Positions 36,580 to 45,853 are shown, numbered from the stretch's first letter. The stretch: DNA of 64,000 nucleotides from Sphaerotilus hippei (GCF_003201595.1 NZ_QJJS01000004.1:209862-273861), one strand, 5' to 3'. Notes: generated from the sequence alone by a model not told the origin. Program-made: numbers and translations.

Positions 36580-37068
36580 ATGTACACCAAGTTCTGCGCC
36601 GGGCTGTCCCGGCTCAGCCTGATGCTGGCGGTGGCCGGCCTGATCGCGGTGGTGCTGTGCGTGCAGTACCAGGTGATCGGCCGCTACATCTTCAACGACA
36701 CGCCGACCTGGGCCGAGGCGCTGGCGATGCTGCTGGTGCTCTTCGTCACCTCGTTCGGGTTGGCCGTGGGCGTGCGGGACGCCGGCCACATCGGGCTGGA
36801 ATCGATGGTCGCGCTGCTGCCACCGGCCTGGCAGCGCCGCATCGAGGTGCTCATCCACGCGCTGGTGGCGCTGTTCGGTGCGCTGATGGCACAGGGCGGA
36901 TGGCGCTGGATGATCGCCAAGTGGGGCGAGAAGAAGCCGATGCTGCCGGTTCCCGACGGCATCGACTACCTGCCGGTGGTGATCGCCGGCGTGCTGATCG
37001 TGCTGTTCTCGATCGAACACATCGCTGCCAATTTGCGCGGCGAGGAAGTGGTGCCGGCATGGAACTGA
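36580..37068 (+). CDS. TRAP transporter small membrane subunit (DctQ family)
   Basis: 162 residues with four hydrophobic segments; second helix region carries QYQVIGRYIFNDTPTWAEALA and the third LFVTSFGLAVGVRDAGHIGLE, both typical of DctQ. The last 10 bp overlap the DctM start, implying coupled translation. Confidence 0.92.
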   Translation: MYTKFCAGLSRLSLMLAVAGLIAVVLCVQYQVIGRYIFNDTPTWAEALAMLLVLFVTSFGLAVGVRDAGHIGLESMVALLPPAWQRRIEVLIHALVALFGALMAQGGWRWMIAKWGEKKPMLPVPDGIDYLPVVIAGVLIVLFSIEHIAANLRGEEVVPAWN

Positions 37069-38351
37069 GCATCCTGGCGGTGAGTTTCACCGTGCTGCTG
37101 CTGCTGGGCGTGCCCGTGGCGTTCGCGATCGGGCTGTCGTCGGTGGCCACGATCATCGCCGCGGGGCTGCCCGTGGCCATCGTCTTCCAGAAGATGGTCG
37201 GAGGCATGCAGGTCTTCAGCTTCCTGGCCATCCCGTTCTTCGTCTTCGCCGGCGAGCTGATGCTCTATGGCGGCATCGCCGAGCGCATCGTGCGCTTCGC
37301 CAACAGCCTGGTCGGCCACGTCAAGGGCGGCCTGGGCATGAGCAACGTGCTGGGCTGCACCATCTTCGGCGGCGTGGCCGGCTCGCCGCTGGCCGACGTC
37401 TCGGCGATCGGCTCGGTGATGATCCCGTTGATGAAGAAGGATGGCTACGACGCCGACTACGCGGTCAACGTCACCACCCACGCGGCCCTGGTCGGCGCCA
37501 TCATGCCGACCTCGCACAACCTGATCATCTTCACGCTGGCGACCTCGGGCATCGCCTCGGTCAGCGTGCTCAGCCTGATGCTGGCCGGGCTGATCCCGGC
37601 GCTGATCCTGACGCTGTGCAACCTGGCCGCGGCCTACTGGGTGGCCGTCAAGCGCGGTTATCCGGTGCGCCCGGGCGGCTTCGGGGGCTGGAAGGCGGTA
37701 CTGACGGCGTTCCTGGCCTCGCTGCCCGGTCTGCTGGTGGTGGTCATCATCCTCGGGGGCATCCTCTCCGGTGCGTTCACCGCCACCGAGTCGGCGTCCA
37801 TCGCGGTCGCCTGGGCCTTGCTGATCACGGTGTTCGTCTACCGCACGCTGAGCTGGTCGAACTTCCTGAAGGCCTGTGCCAAGGCCTGCAAGACCACCGG
37901 CGTGGTGCTGCTGCTGATCGGCATCTCGGCGGCCTTCGGCTACTTCATGGCGCTCTACGAGGTGCCGCAGAAGACCGGCGAGCTGATGAAGTCCATCTCC
38001 AGCGAGCCCTGGGTGATCTTCCTGATGATCAACGTGCTGCTGTTCATCCTGGGCACCTTCCTGGACATGGCCGCCACGATCCTGATCTGCACGCCCATCT
38101 TCCTGCCCATCGCGATGCAGTTCGGCATGGACCCGGTGCAGTTCGGCATCATCATGCTGATCAACTGCGCGCTGGGGCTGAACACGCCCCCGGTCGGCTC
38201 GGTGCAGTTCGTCGGTTGCGCGATCGGCGGCATCTCGGTCGGCCAGGTGATGCGCACGATCGGGCCGTTCTACGGGGCCCTGGGTGCCTGCCTGCTGCTG
38301 GTGACCTACGTGCCCTCCTTCTCGCTGTGGCTGCCCAGCCTGTTCAAGTGA
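37059..38351 (+). CDS. TRAP transporter large membrane subunit (DctM family)
   Basis: 430-residue, about 12-helix permease that uses a sodium gradient in characterised members. Landmarks: GVPVAFAIGLSS, FVFAGELMLYGGIAERIVRFA, GGVAGSPLADVSAIGSVMIP, GAIMPTSHNLI, GAFTATESASIAVAWAL and GLNTPPVGSVQFVG. A strong hairpin follows the gene before uronate dehydrogenase. Confidence 0.94.
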   Translation: MELSILAVSFTVLLLLGVPVAFAIGLSSVATIIAAGLPVAIVFQKMVGGMQVFSFLAIPFFVFAGELMLYGGIAERIVRFANSLVGHVKGGLGMSNVLGCTIFGGVAGSPLADVSAIGSVMIPLMKKDGYDADYAVNVTTHAALVGAIMPTSHNLIIFTLATSGIASVSVLSLMLAGLIPALILTLCNLAAAYWVAVKRGYPVRPGGFGGWKAVLTAFLASLPGLLVVVIILGGILSGAFTATESASIAVAWALLITVFVYRTLSWSNFLKACAKACKTTGVVLLLIGISAAFGYFMALYEVPQKTGELMKSISSEPWVIFLMINVLLFILGTFLDMAATILICTPIFLPIAMQFGMDPVQFGIIMLINCALGLNTPPVGSVQFVGCAIGGISVGQVMRTIGPFYGALGACLLLVTYVPSFSLWLPSLFK

Positions 38352-38357
38352 CACCGT

Positions 38358-38387
38358 GCCCGGCCCGCGGTGCGGGCCGGGCTGTTT
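38358..38387 (+). terminator. 11-bp GC hairpin with short T-run between dctM and udh
   Basis: GCCCGGCCCGC pairs perfectly with GCGGGCCGGGC across a GGT loop, followed by TGTTT. The T-run is short and the next gene lacks its own obvious promoter, so partial termination or 3'-end protection of the transporter mRNA is more likely than full termination. Confidence 0.6.
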
Positions 38388-38404
38388 CCCGGAGACCCTT
38401 TCCC

Positions 38405-39241
38405 ATGCTCGACCGCCCCGCCACTTCCATCCGATTCCGCCGCCTGCTGCTGACTGGCGCGGCCGGCAACCTGGGCAGCGAACTGCGCCCGCGCCTGAAG
38501 GCCTACTGCGACACGCTGCGTGTCTCGCACCGCAGCGACGACATCGCCCCGGCCGGTCCCGGCGAGGAGATCGCCGTGGCCGACCTGGCCGACAAGGCCG
38601 CGGTGATGGCGATGGTCGAGGGGGTCGATGCCATCGTCCACCTCGGCGGCGTGTCCACCGAGCAGAGCTGGGAGGCCATCCGCGACGCCAACATCAGCGG
38701 CATGGTCCACCTCTACGAGGCCGCCCGGCTGCACGGCGTGCGGCGCATCGTCTTCGCCAGTTCCAACCACGTGACCGGCTTCTACCGCCAGGATCAGGTC
38801 GTGAGCTCGCGCGACCCGGTGCGCCCGGACGGCTTCTACGGCCTGAGCAAGGCCTTTGGCGAGAACCTCGCGCAGCTGTACTGGGACCGCCATGGCCTCG
38901 AGACGGTCAGCGTGCGCATCGGCTCGTCGTTCGCCGCGCCCCGGGACCGCCGCATGCTGGCGACCTGGATGAGCTACGACGACACCGAACGCCTGGTGGC
39001 CGCCGCGCTGGGCGCGCCGGTGGTGGGCCACAGCATCATCTACGGCATGAGCGACAACGCCACCACCTGGTGGGACAACACGCCGGCACGCCACATCGGC
39101 TACCGGCCGCAGGACAGCTCGGAGGTGTTCCGGGCCGAGGTCGAGGCGCGCCAGCAGCACGTCGACCGCGGCGATCCGGCCACGCTGCACCAGGGCGGCA
39201 TGTTCGTGCGCACCGGGCCCTTCTTCGACGAAGCGGTCTGA
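38405..39241 (+). CDS. udh: uronate dehydrogenase
   Basis: 278-residue extended-SDR enzyme oxidising D-galacturonate or D-glucuronate at C1 to the aldarolactone with NAD. Motifs: LLTGAAGNLGSELRPRL, DLADKAAV, IVHLGGVSTE, FASSNHVTGFY and the catalytic YGLSK, matching Agrobacterium/Pseudomonas Udh. CGGAGACCC ribosome site. The TRAP genes before it and the lactonase 4 bp after it make a compact uptake-oxidation-hydrolysis operon whose product galactarate can be used by GarD at the left end of the window. Confidence 0.92.
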   Translation: MLDRPATSIRFRRLLLTGAAGNLGSELRPRLKAYCDTLRVSHRSDDIAPAGPGEEIAVADLADKAAVMAMVEGVDAIVHLGGVSTEQSWEAIRDANISGMVHLYEAARLHGVRRIVFASSNHVTGFYRQDQVVSSRDPVRPDGFYGLSKAFGENLAQLYWDRHGLETVSVRIGSSFAAPRDRRMLATWMSYDDTERLVAAALGAPVVGHSIIYGMSDNATTWWDNTPARHIGYRPQDSSEVFRAEVEARQQHVDRGDPATLHQGGMFVRTGPFFDEAV

Positions 39242-39245
39242 GCCC

Positions 39246-40208
39246 ATGAACGAGCCCCTGTCGATGCGTTATCCGGATCCGGCGATCGAGGTGCTGCACC
39301 CCGATTTCCTGAAGCTGCGCCTGTTCAGCGCGTCGGTCGAGCGCCTGGCCACCGGCCTGCGCTGGGCCGAGGGGCCGGTGTGGTTCGGTGACGGGCGCTA
39401 CCTGCTGCTGTCGGACATCCCCAACGACCGCATCCTGCGCTGGGACGACTGCTCCGGAGCGGTGAGCGTGTTCCGTCAGCCCTCGAACAACGCCAATGGC
39501 CACGCCCGTGATGCGCAGGGGCGGCTGCTCACCTGCGAGCACCTGACACGCCGGGTGACGCGCACCGAGCACGACGGGTGCGTCACCGTGCTGGCCGATC
39601 GGTACGAGGGGGCGCGGTTGAACTCGCCCAACGACATCACGCTGTGCCGACGCGACGGCGCGGTCTGGTTCACCGACCCGGATTTCGGGCTGCACGGCCA
39701 CTGGGAAGGCGAGCCCGGCACGCCGGAGCGGCCGCACGGGGTCTACCGGATCGATGCGGCGACCGGGCGGCTCGACTGCGCGCTCGACGACCTCGACGGC
39801 CCCAACGGCCTGGCGTTCTCGCCCGACGAGCAGGTGCTCTACGTGATCGAGAGCCGCGCCCGGCCGCACCGGCGCATCTGGGCGTATGACCACGCCGCCG
39901 ATGGCACGCTGTCCAACAGGCGCCTGCACGTCGATGCCGACGGCCCGGGGGCGCTGGACGGCATGGCCTGCGACGTGGCGGGCAATCTCTGGTGCGGCTT
40001 CGGCACCAACGGTGCGCCGGGGACCGACGCCGCCGCCCTGGACGGTGTGCGCGTCTACAACCCGGCGGGCCAGCCGATCGGCCACATCCACCTGCCCGAG
40101 CGCTGCGCCAACGTCTGCTTCGGCGGGGCCAAGGGCAACCGGCTGTTCATGGCGTCCAGCCATTCGCTGTACGCGCTGTACGTCAACACGACCGGCGCGG
40201 TGCGCTGA
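39246..40208 (+). CDS. SMP-30/gluconolactonase-family aldarolactonase
   Basis: 320-residue beta-propeller lactonase: LRWAEGPVWFGDGRYLLLSDIPNDRILRWD (outline), NNANGHARDAQGRLLTCEH, RLNSPNDITL, WFTDPDFG, LDGPNGLAFSPDEQVLYVIES and DGMACDVAGNLW, with the metal ligands Glu, Asn and Asp of the family. It follows udh by 4 bp and should open the galactaro- or glucarolactone produced by that enzyme. Confidence 0.92.
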   Translation: MNEPLSMRYPDPAIEVLHPDFLKLRLFSASVERLATGLRWAEGPVWFGDGRYLLLSDIPNDRILRWDDCSGAVSVFRQPSNNANGHARDAQGRLLTCEHLTRRVTRTEHDGCVTVLADRYEGARLNSPNDITLCRRDGAVWFTDPDFGLHGHWEGEPGTPERPHGVYRIDAATGRLDCALDDLDGPNGLAFSPDEQVLYVIESRARPHRRIWAYDHAADGTLSNRRLHVDADGPGALDGMACDVAGNLWCGFGTNGAPGTDAAALDGVRVYNPAGQPIGHIHLPERCANVCFGGAKGNRLFMASSHSLYALYVNTTGAVR

Positions 40209-40225
40209 AGAGGCCGGCCGGCGAG

Positions 40226-40834
40226 TCAGGCCAGGCCGAGCCGGTCCAGCCAGGCCTCGACCGGCTCGCCGCTGCCCATGTCGGGGGCGACCAGCCCGTC
40301 GATCATGAAGGTCGGCGTGACGTGGATGCCGTTCTGGCGCGCGTACTTCGCCTGCCACTTCAGGTCGACCTGCAGCGCCGGGCGCGCGAAGGCCTCGGTC
40401 AGGGCCACCCCGCTGTGCTGCTCGATCAGCGCCAGGAGGGCGCGTGCGCTGCAGTCGAGCAGCGGACCGGCGCAGTGGTCGGTCGGCTCGAAACGGTCGC
40501 GCTGCGCGAACACCGCGGCCATCACCGCCCTGGCGGCGGTCTTGCCCCCCTCGGTGGTGGAGGCCGCCAGGATGGCGCGCGTGATCACCGGCGAGAACAG
40601 GTGCCAGGGCTGCGACAGCAGCCGCAGCTTCAGCGTCAGCCGGTCCTCGCCGGCCCGCGCCAGCAGGTCGTCGAACTTGGCGAAGGCCCGGGCCGAGAAC
40701 GGGCAGGTCGGCTCGAGGAAGACCTCGAGCGTCTTCGGCCCCCGGCCCCAGACCAGCGGGTCGGCGGCTCGGGTGGCGGGTGCGGGGGAGGAGGTGGTGG
40801 TGCTCACGTGATGGGTCCGCGTCAAGGGGCTCAC
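40226..40834 (-). CDS. DsbA-like thioredoxin-fold protein with a single active-site cysteine
   Basis: About 202 residues, thioredoxin fold of the Thioredoxin_4/DsbA group: LEVFLEPTCPFSARAFAKF, long helical insert, and the cis-Pro strand HVTPTFMIDGLV. The CxxC motif is CPFS, so only one cysteine remains. No convincing signal peptide. Two GTG starts compete (40834 or 40807), neither with a good ribosome site. The gene begins 10 bp after the aldolase stop, as the seventh gene of the meta-cleavage operon; a glutathione-dependent isomerase or reductase role is conceivable but unproved. Confidence 0.8.
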   Translation of the reverse strand: MSPLTRTHHVSTTTSSPAPATRAADPLVWGRGPKTLEVFLEPTCPFSARAFAKFDDLLARAGEDRLTLKLRLLSQPWHLFSPVITRAILAASTTEGGKTAARAVMAAVFAQRDRFEPTDHCAGPLLDCSARALLALIEQHSGVALTEAFARPALQVDLKWQAKYARQNGIHVTPTFMIDGLVAPDMGSGEPVEAWLDRLGLA

Positions 40835-40844
40835 ATTGTCCAGC

Positions 40845-41882
40845 TCAAACGCCAGCCTGTGCGGCGCGCTGGCGGGCCATGGTGAGGGCCGTGTCCTCGA
40901 TCATGTCCTCCTGGCCGCCGACCATCCGGCGTCGGCCCAGCTCGACCAGCAGGTCGCGCGCCGGAATGCCGTACCGTGCGCCCGCCCGCTTGGCGAACAG
41001 CAGGAACGAGCCGTAGACGCCGGCGTAGCCCAGCGTGAGCGCGTCCCGGTCGATGCGGATCGGGAAGTCCATGATCGGCACCACCCGGTCCTCGGCGACG
41101 TCCTGGATCTTCCAGACGTCCACGCCGGTCTCGAGGCCCATGCGGTCGAGCACGGCGACGAGCACTTCCATCGGCGTGTTGCCCGCCCCGGCGCCGAGGC
41201 CCGCGGCGGCCGCGTCGATGCGGGTGGCGCCGGCCTCGATGGCGGCGACCGAGTTGGCCACGCCCATCGCCAGATTGTGGTGACCGTGGAAGCCCAGCTC
41301 GGTCTCGGGCTTGAGCGCGTCGCGCACCGCCGAGAGCCGTTCCCTGACGCCATCGGGCAGCAGGTAGCCGGCCGAGTCGGTCACGTAGACGCAGTGGGCG
41401 CCATAACCCTCCATCAGCCGGGCCTGGGTGACCAGCTGCTCCGCGCTGGCCATGTGGCTCATCATCAGGAAGCCCACCGTGTCCATGCCGAGCTTGCGGG
41501 CCTGCGTGATGTGCTGCTCCGACACGTCGGCCTCGGTGCAGTGGGTGGCCACGCGGATGGTGCCCACGCCCAGTTCATGGGCCATCTTCAGGTGGTCGAC
41601 CGTGCCGATGCCCGGCAGCAGCAGCGCCGAGACCCTGGCCTGCTTCATCAGCGGCACCACGGTGCCCAGGTATTGCTCGTCGGTGTGGGCGGGGAAACCG
41701 TAGTTGACCGAGCTGCCGCCCAGGCCGTCGCCGTGCGTGACCTCGATCAGCGGCACCCCCGCCTGATCCAGCCCTTGAGCGATCGAGCTCATCTGCTCGA
41801 GCGTCATCAGGTGGCGCTTGGGGTGCATGCCATCACGCAGCGTCATGTCGTGGAGGGTGATCTTCTTGCCTTGCAGTGTCAT
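40845..41882 (-). CDS. dmpG: 4-hydroxy-2-oxovalerate aldolase
   Basis: 345-residue class II aldolase of the DmpG/MhpE family that splits 4-hydroxy-2-oxovalerate to pyruvate and acetaldehyde. Metal and active-site residues are in [30 protein letters not shown] and [15 protein letters not shown], with the communication domain C-terminal ([13 protein letters not shown]). It forms a channelling complex with the acetaldehyde dehydrogenase encoded 18 bp upstream. Confidence 0.96.
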   Translation of the reverse strand: MTLQGKKITLHDMTLRDGMHPKRHLMTLEQMSSIAQGLDQAGVPLIEVTHGDGLGGSSVNYGFPAHTDEQYLGTVVPLMKQARVSALLLPGIGTVDHLKMAHELGVGTIRVATHCTEADVSEQHITQARKLGMDTVGFLMMSHMASAEQLVTQARLMEGYGAHCVYVTDSAGYLLPDGVRERLSAVRDALKPETELGFHGHHNLAMGVANSVAAIEAGATRIDAAAAGLGAGAGNTPMEVLVAVLDRMGLETGVDVWKIQDVAEDRVVPIMDFPIRIDRDALTLGYAGVYGSFLLFAKRAGARYGIPARDLLVELGRRRMVGGQEDMIEDTALTMARQRAAQAGV

Positions 41883-41900
41883 GGCTTTGCTCCGTGCGGG

Positions 41901-42836
41901 TCAGGCGGTCACCGGCTCGGCGGCCGCGGCGCGGGCCTGCAGCGTCAGCCGGCCAGCCAGGATCTCTTCGGCGAACATCTCGGCCGTGCGCGCCGCCGCC
42001 GCGGTCATGATGTCGAGGTTGCCGGCGTACCTGGGCAGGTAGTCCCCCAGGCCTTCCACCTCCAGGAAGATCGATACCCGCTGGCCGTCGAACACCGGGC
42101 CGTTGACCAGGCGGTAGCCGGGAACGTACTTCTGCACCTCGGCCAGCATGGCGTGCACGCTGGCGGTGATGGCCGCCTGGTCGGGCTCGCCCTCGACCAG
42201 GCAGTGCACGGTGTCGCGCATCATCAGCGGCGGCTCGGCCGGGTTGACGATGATGATGGCCTTGCCGCGCCGGGCGCCGCCGACCTGCTCGACCGCGCCG
42301 GCCGTGGTGCGGGTGAACTCGTCGATGTTCTTGCGCGTGCCCGGGCCGACCGAGCGGCTGGACACCGTGGCGACGATCTCGCCGTAGGCCACCGGCTGCA
42401 CGCGGCTGACCGCCGCCACCATCGGGATGGTGGCCTGGCCGCCGCAGGTCACCATGTTGACGTTCATCTCGCCCGAGCCGACGTGCTGCTTCAGGTTGAC
42501 CGGTGGCACGCAGAACGGGCCGATGGCCGCCGGCGTCAGGTCGATCATCAGCGCCCCTTCGGCATTGACCTTGCGCGAGTTCTCGGCGTGCACGTAGGCG
42601 CTGGTGGCGTCGAAGACGATCTGCACGCCATCGGCCCGCAGGTGGGGAACCAGTCCGTCGACACCGTCGGCGGTGGTCTTCAGGCCCAGTTCGCGGGCGC
42701 GTTGAAGCCCGTCGGAGGCCGGGTCGATGCCCACCATCCAGACCGGCTCGAGCACCGGGCTGCGCTGCAGCTTGGCCAGCAGGTCGGTGCCGATGTTGCC
42801 GGGCCCGATCAGGGCGCACTTGATCCTGTTGTTCAT
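41901..42836 (-). CDS. dmpF: acetaldehyde dehydrogenase (acylating)
   Basis: 311 residues, DmpF/MhpF family: [17 protein letters not shown] Rossmann motif, the catalytic Cys131 in [13 protein letters not shown], and [19 protein letters not shown]. Converts acetaldehyde from DmpG to acetyl-CoA with NAD. Starts 13 bp after the tautomerase stop. Confidence 0.96.
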   Translation of the reverse strand: MNNRIKCALIGPGNIGTDLLAKLQRSPVLEPVWMVGIDPASDGLQRARELGLKTTADGVDGLVPHLRADGVQIVFDATSAYVHAENSRKVNAEGALMIDLTPAAIGPFCVPPVNLKQHVGSGEMNVNMVTCGGQATIPMVAAVSRVQPVAYGEIVATVSSRSVGPGTRKNIDEFTRTTAGAVEQVGGARRGKAIIIVNPAEPPLMMRDTVHCLVEGEPDQAAITASVHAMLAEVQKYVPGYRLVNGPVFDGQRVSIFLEVEGLGDYLPRYAGNLDIMTAAAARTAEMFAEEILAGRLTLQARAAAAEPVTA

Positions 42837-42849
42837 GCTCGGCTCCCGG

Positions 42850-43041
42850 TCAGCGGCCCAGGTCCTTGGCGGTCTGGCCGGCGATGCCCCAGTTCGTCCG
42901 GGGCACCTCCTGGATCCAGACGCGGATGGCTTCCCTGGGCGCACCGGTGGCCTCGACCAGGGCGGTGCTGACCTTCTCGATGACGGCGCGCTTCTGGTCC
43001 TCGGTGCGGCCTTCGATCATGTAGATCTGTGCAAACGGCAT
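42850..43041 (-). CDS. dmpI: 4-oxalocrotonate tautomerase family protein
   Basis: 63 residues beginning Met-Pro-Phe, so Pro1 is the catalytic amine after Met removal; Arg residues near 11 and 39 ([25 protein letters not shown]) fit the family. AAGGAGAG precedes the ATG. Isomerises 2-hydroxymuconate to 2-oxo-3-hexenedioate in the oxalocrotonate branch. Too short for many gene callers, but context is firm. Confidence 0.94.
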   Translation of the reverse strand: MPFAQIYMIEGRTEDQKRAVIEKVSTALVEATGAPREAIRVWIQEVPRTNWGIAGQTAKDLGR

Positions 43042-43072
43042 GATGAACTCTCCTTGAATGCGGGATGGGGAT

Positions 43073-43861
43073 TCAGACGAAACGCAGGCTGGTGCTGCCC
43101 ATGCCCTGGACATGCAGGCAGACGTGGTCGCCGGCCCGGACCGGCACGGCCTCGGTGATGCCGCCTGACAGGATCAGCGTGCCGGCCGGGATCTCCTGAC
43201 CCCGGCGGCCCAGGTGGTTGGCAAGTTCGGCGATCGCGGTGGCCGGGTGGCCCAGCACGGCCGCACCGGCGCCGAAGGCCACCGGCTCGCCGTTCTTCTC
43301 CAGCACGACGCCGACGGTGCGCAGGTCGACCGCGTCGACCCGGGCCGGCTGGCCGCCCACCACGAAGCGGGCCGCCGAGGTGTTGTCGGCGACGACGCTC
43401 TTGAGGTCGAACTTGAAGTCCTTGTAGCGGCTGTCGATCACCTCGATGCCGGGCAGCACGAAGTCGGTGGCCTCCAGCACCGCGGCGATGTGGCAGCCCG
43501 GACCGCGCAGGGGCTTCTTCAGCACGAAGGCGATTTCCGGCTCCACCCGGGGGTGGATCAGCTCGGCGGTCCGGACCTCGCCGCCGTGCGGCACGGTGTA
43601 GTCGTCGGTCATCCAGCCGAACACGGGGCTGGTCACGCCCATCTGCTTCATCTTGGCCATCGAGGTCAGGCCGGCCTTGAGACCGGCGAGCCGGCGGCCG
43701 CGCGCCAGCTTGCGCGCCAGGATGGCGGCCTGCACGGCGTAGGCGTCTTCCCAGTCCATGCCGGGAAAGTCGTCGGTGATCCGGTGCGTGTCGCGCACCT
43801 GCAGCTGGCAGCTTTCCAGCCGTTCGGCCAGGGTTTCGATGGTGAGGTCGTCGAGGGTCAT
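43073..43861 (-). CDS. dmpH: 2-oxo-3-hexenedioate (4-oxalocrotonate) decarboxylase
   Basis: 262 residues of the MhpD/DmpH superfamily: LAGLKAGLTSMAKMKQMGV, HPRVEPEIAFVLKKPLRGPG with metal-binding Glu pair, VIDSRYKDFKFDLKSVVADN. The KxDLKSVVADN region distinguishes decarboxylase from the hydratase encoded just upstream, which is its paralogue. Mg-dependent; forms a complex with the hydratase in characterised systems. Confidence 0.92.
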   Translation of the reverse strand: MTLDDLTIETLAERLESCQLQVRDTHRITDDFPGMDWEDAYAVQAAILARKLARGRRLAGLKAGLTSMAKMKQMGVTSPVFGWMTDDYTVPHGGEVRTAELIHPRVEPEIAFVLKKPLRGPGCHIAAVLEATDFVLPGIEVIDSRYKDFKFDLKSVVADNTSAARFVVGGQPARVDAVDLRTVGVVLEKNGEPVAFGAGAAVLGHPATAIAELANHLGRRGQEIPAGTLILSGGITEAVPVRAGDHVCLHVQGMGSTSLRFV

Positions 43862-43912
43862 CGGGTGGACTCGGTGAAGGTTGAACCAGGGGTGGATCGC
43901 GCAGCCGCGTGA

Positions 43913-44725
43913 TCAGGCAAAGCGCACCGAGCATTCGCCCAGCCCGCCGATGGCGACGCGGAAGTGGTCACCGCGCTGGGCCGGCACCATCGCGCCCAGG
44001 GCGCCGGAGAGGATCACCTCGCCCGCCTTCAGGCCCATGCCCAGCCGGCCCAGCGTGTTGGCCAGCCAGGCCACCGCGTTCAGCGGCGAGCCCAGCGCGG
44101 CCGCACCGGCCCCCGTCACCACCACCTCGCCGTTCTTCTCCAGCACCATGCCGCAGGTGTGCAGGTCGATCGCCAGCGGGCTCACGGCCTGGCTGCCGAG
44201 CACGAACACGCCGCAGGAGGCGTTGTCCGCCACGGTGTCGGCGATCCTGATCTTCCAGTCGCGGATGCGCGAATCGACGATCTCGAAGCAGGGCATCACA
44301 CATTCGGTGGCGGCCAGCACGTCGGCCACGCTCACGCCCGGGCCCGTCAGGTCGCGCTTGAGCAGGAAGGCGATCTCGCCCTCGGCCTTGGGCTGGATCA
44401 GCGTGGCCATGTCGATGCTGTCGCCCTGGTGCACGATCATCGTGTCGGTCAGCATGCCGAAGTCGGGCTGGTGCACGCCCAGCAGGTCCATCACGGCCCT
44501 GGAGGTGACGCCGATCTTCTTGCCGACGAGGCGCTCGCCGTCCGCCAGCCGGCGCTGGATCAGGCGCTGCTGGATGCGGTAGGCCTGCTCGATGCCCAGC
44601 TCGGGGTGGCGACGGGTCAGCGGGTCGATCGGGGTGGCGCTGCGCAGCGCGGCGTGCAGCTCGTCGCCGAGCGCCTCGAGGTGGAGGTCGGCGGGCGTGG
44701 CGTGGAAGGGATCGTGGGCGTTCAT
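43913..44725 (-). CDS. dmpE: 2-oxopent-4-enoate hydratase
   Basis: 270 residues, MhpD/DmpE family: KKIGVTSRAVMDLLGV, QPKAEGEIAFLLKRDLTGPG and VDSRIRDWKIRIADTVADNAS. Adds water to 2-hydroxypenta-2,4-dienoate to give 4-hydroxy-2-oxovalerate, the DmpG substrate. A small upstream gap (43 bp) separates it from the dioxygenase; no clear ribosome site. Confidence 0.94.
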   Translation of the reverse strand: MNAHDPFHATPADLHLEALGDELHAALRSATPIDPLTRRHPELGIEQAYRIQQRLIQRRLADGERLVGKKIGVTSRAVMDLLGVHQPDFGMLTDTMIVHQGDSIDMATLIQPKAEGEIAFLLKRDLTGPGVSVADVLAATECVMPCFEIVDSRIRDWKIRIADTVADNASCGVFVLGSQAVSPLAIDLHTCGMVLEKNGEVVVTGAGAAALGSPLNAVAWLANTLGRLGMGLKAGEVILSGALGAMVPAQRGDHFRVAIGGLGECSVRFA

Positions 44726-44768
44726 GGTGTGTGTCGGAAGGCGGATCGATGGAGGCTCGGGCGCTCGT

Positions 44769-45695
44769 TCAGGTCACGACGCTCAGGAAGCGTTCGTTGA
44801 GCTCGCGGGTGTGATAGAAGACGCCGCGCCCCATCTCCTCCCAGGTCCAGACGGTGGGCTGCATGTCCGGGTAGAAGTCGTAGCCGCCGCAGAAGGTCTC
44901 GAAGCGGTTGCCGGACGGGTCGAAGGCGTAGATCGTGGTGCCCTTGGTGATGCCGTGGCGCATCGGGCCCATGTCCATCGCCACGCGGTGGATGGTGATC
45001 ACGTCGGCGGCCTTGAGCACCTGCTCCCAGGTGCCGAGCAGGAAGGAGGCGTGGTGCAGCGTGTCGTCACGGGCATCACGCACGAAGGCGATGTCGTGCG
45101 CCTTGTTCGAGCAGCTCATCCACACCGCCATGTCGGTCCGGCCATCGGCCATCAGCGCCCGTTCGGCCACGGTGAAGCCCAGCACCTTGCAGAACAGGTC
45201 GCGGCTGCCATCGAGGTCGTTGCCGTGGATCTGCCAGTGGTCCAGGCGGATCGGCGAGATGCCCTTGCGGCCGTCGATGATGGCCTCGGGGTTCAGGTAG
45301 CCCATCTCGTTGCCCACGTCCGTCTTGTGCGCGTACAGCTCGAAGACATGGCCGGTGGGCACCCGGAAGCGCACGCGCTCGCCGGTCTCCAGCAGCTCGC
45401 CGGCAGGGATGCGCTCGGTGGCCACGCCATAGGCCCTCAGGTCCTCTTCCAGGCGATCGAGCGCGGCGACGTCGCTGACCTTGAAGGCATAAAAATCCAT
45501 GCCGGCCCGATCGGCCTGGCGCAGGATCAGGCTGTGGTGGTCACGCTCGTCCAGGCACTTGAAGTAGGCGCGTCCCGAGGCATCACGCCCCATCGGCTTG
45601 AGTCCCATCACGTGGGTGTAAAAATGGATCGATCGCTCCAGGTCCAGAACCCGCAGCTGGCAATGTCCGGGACGGATCACACCAGTGAGTGCCAT
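44769..45695 (-). CDS. dmpB: catechol 2,3-dioxygenase
   Basis: 308-residue type I extradiol dioxygenase matching XylE/DmpB in length and pattern. Fe(II) ligands: His153 (LDHWQIHGND), His214 or 215 (TLHHASFLLG) and Glu266 (NRFETFCGG); catalytic His near 200 and HGITKGTTIYAFDPSGNR are also in place. AAGGAGAC ribosome site. First gene of the operon; a composite operator lies upstream. It cleaves catechol to 2-hydroxymuconic semialdehyde. Confidence 0.96.
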   Translation of the reverse strand: MALTGVIRPGHCQLRVLDLERSIHFYTHVMGLKPMGRDASGRAYFKCLDERDHHSLILRQADRAGMDFYAFKVSDVAALDRLEEDLRAYGVATERIPAGELLETGERVRFRVPTGHVFELYAHKTDVGNEMGYLNPEAIIDGRKGISPIRLDHWQIHGNDLDGSRDLFCKVLGFTVAERALMADGRTDMAVWMSCSNKAHDIAFVRDARDDTLHHASFLLGTWEQVLKAADVITIHRVAMDMGPMRHGITKGTTIYAFDPSGNRFETFCGGYDFYPDMQPTVWTWEEMGRGVFYHTRELNERFLSVVT

Positions 45696-45791
45696 GTCTT
45701 GTCTCCTTCGTCTCTTGTCTGATCAGGCGCTTCGTTCACATCCCCCGTCCGCTTCAGGACAGGTTCGATGCCGGGCCATGTCGGCATGATT

Positions 45792-45853
45792 CATCGGGCC
45801 GGGCCGGCCGTCCAATATCGTTGCCGTCCGGTGGCATACCTGCAGGGTATGCC
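45792..45853. promoter_or_regulatory. composite LysR-type control element of the meta-cleavage operon
   Basis: Contains CATCGGG, 11 bp, GTCCAATATCG, 15 bp, then ATACC-TGCAG-GGTAT. The last part lies inside a perfect 8-bp inverted repeat (GGCATACC/GGTATGCC, 45833-45853) and fits the ATAC-N7-GTAT consensus of CatM/BenM. Read toward the dioxygenase, CGATATTGGAC gives a TTGGAC -35-like box. The same arrangement with identical spacing occurs at 51503-51561. Confidence 0.8.

Noticed and set aside
45768-45787. Inverted repeat ATGCCG-N8-CGGCAT before catechol dioxygenase
   Set aside because: It lies in the probable leader, is not repeated at the partner locus, and short GC arms are expected by chance in this region.
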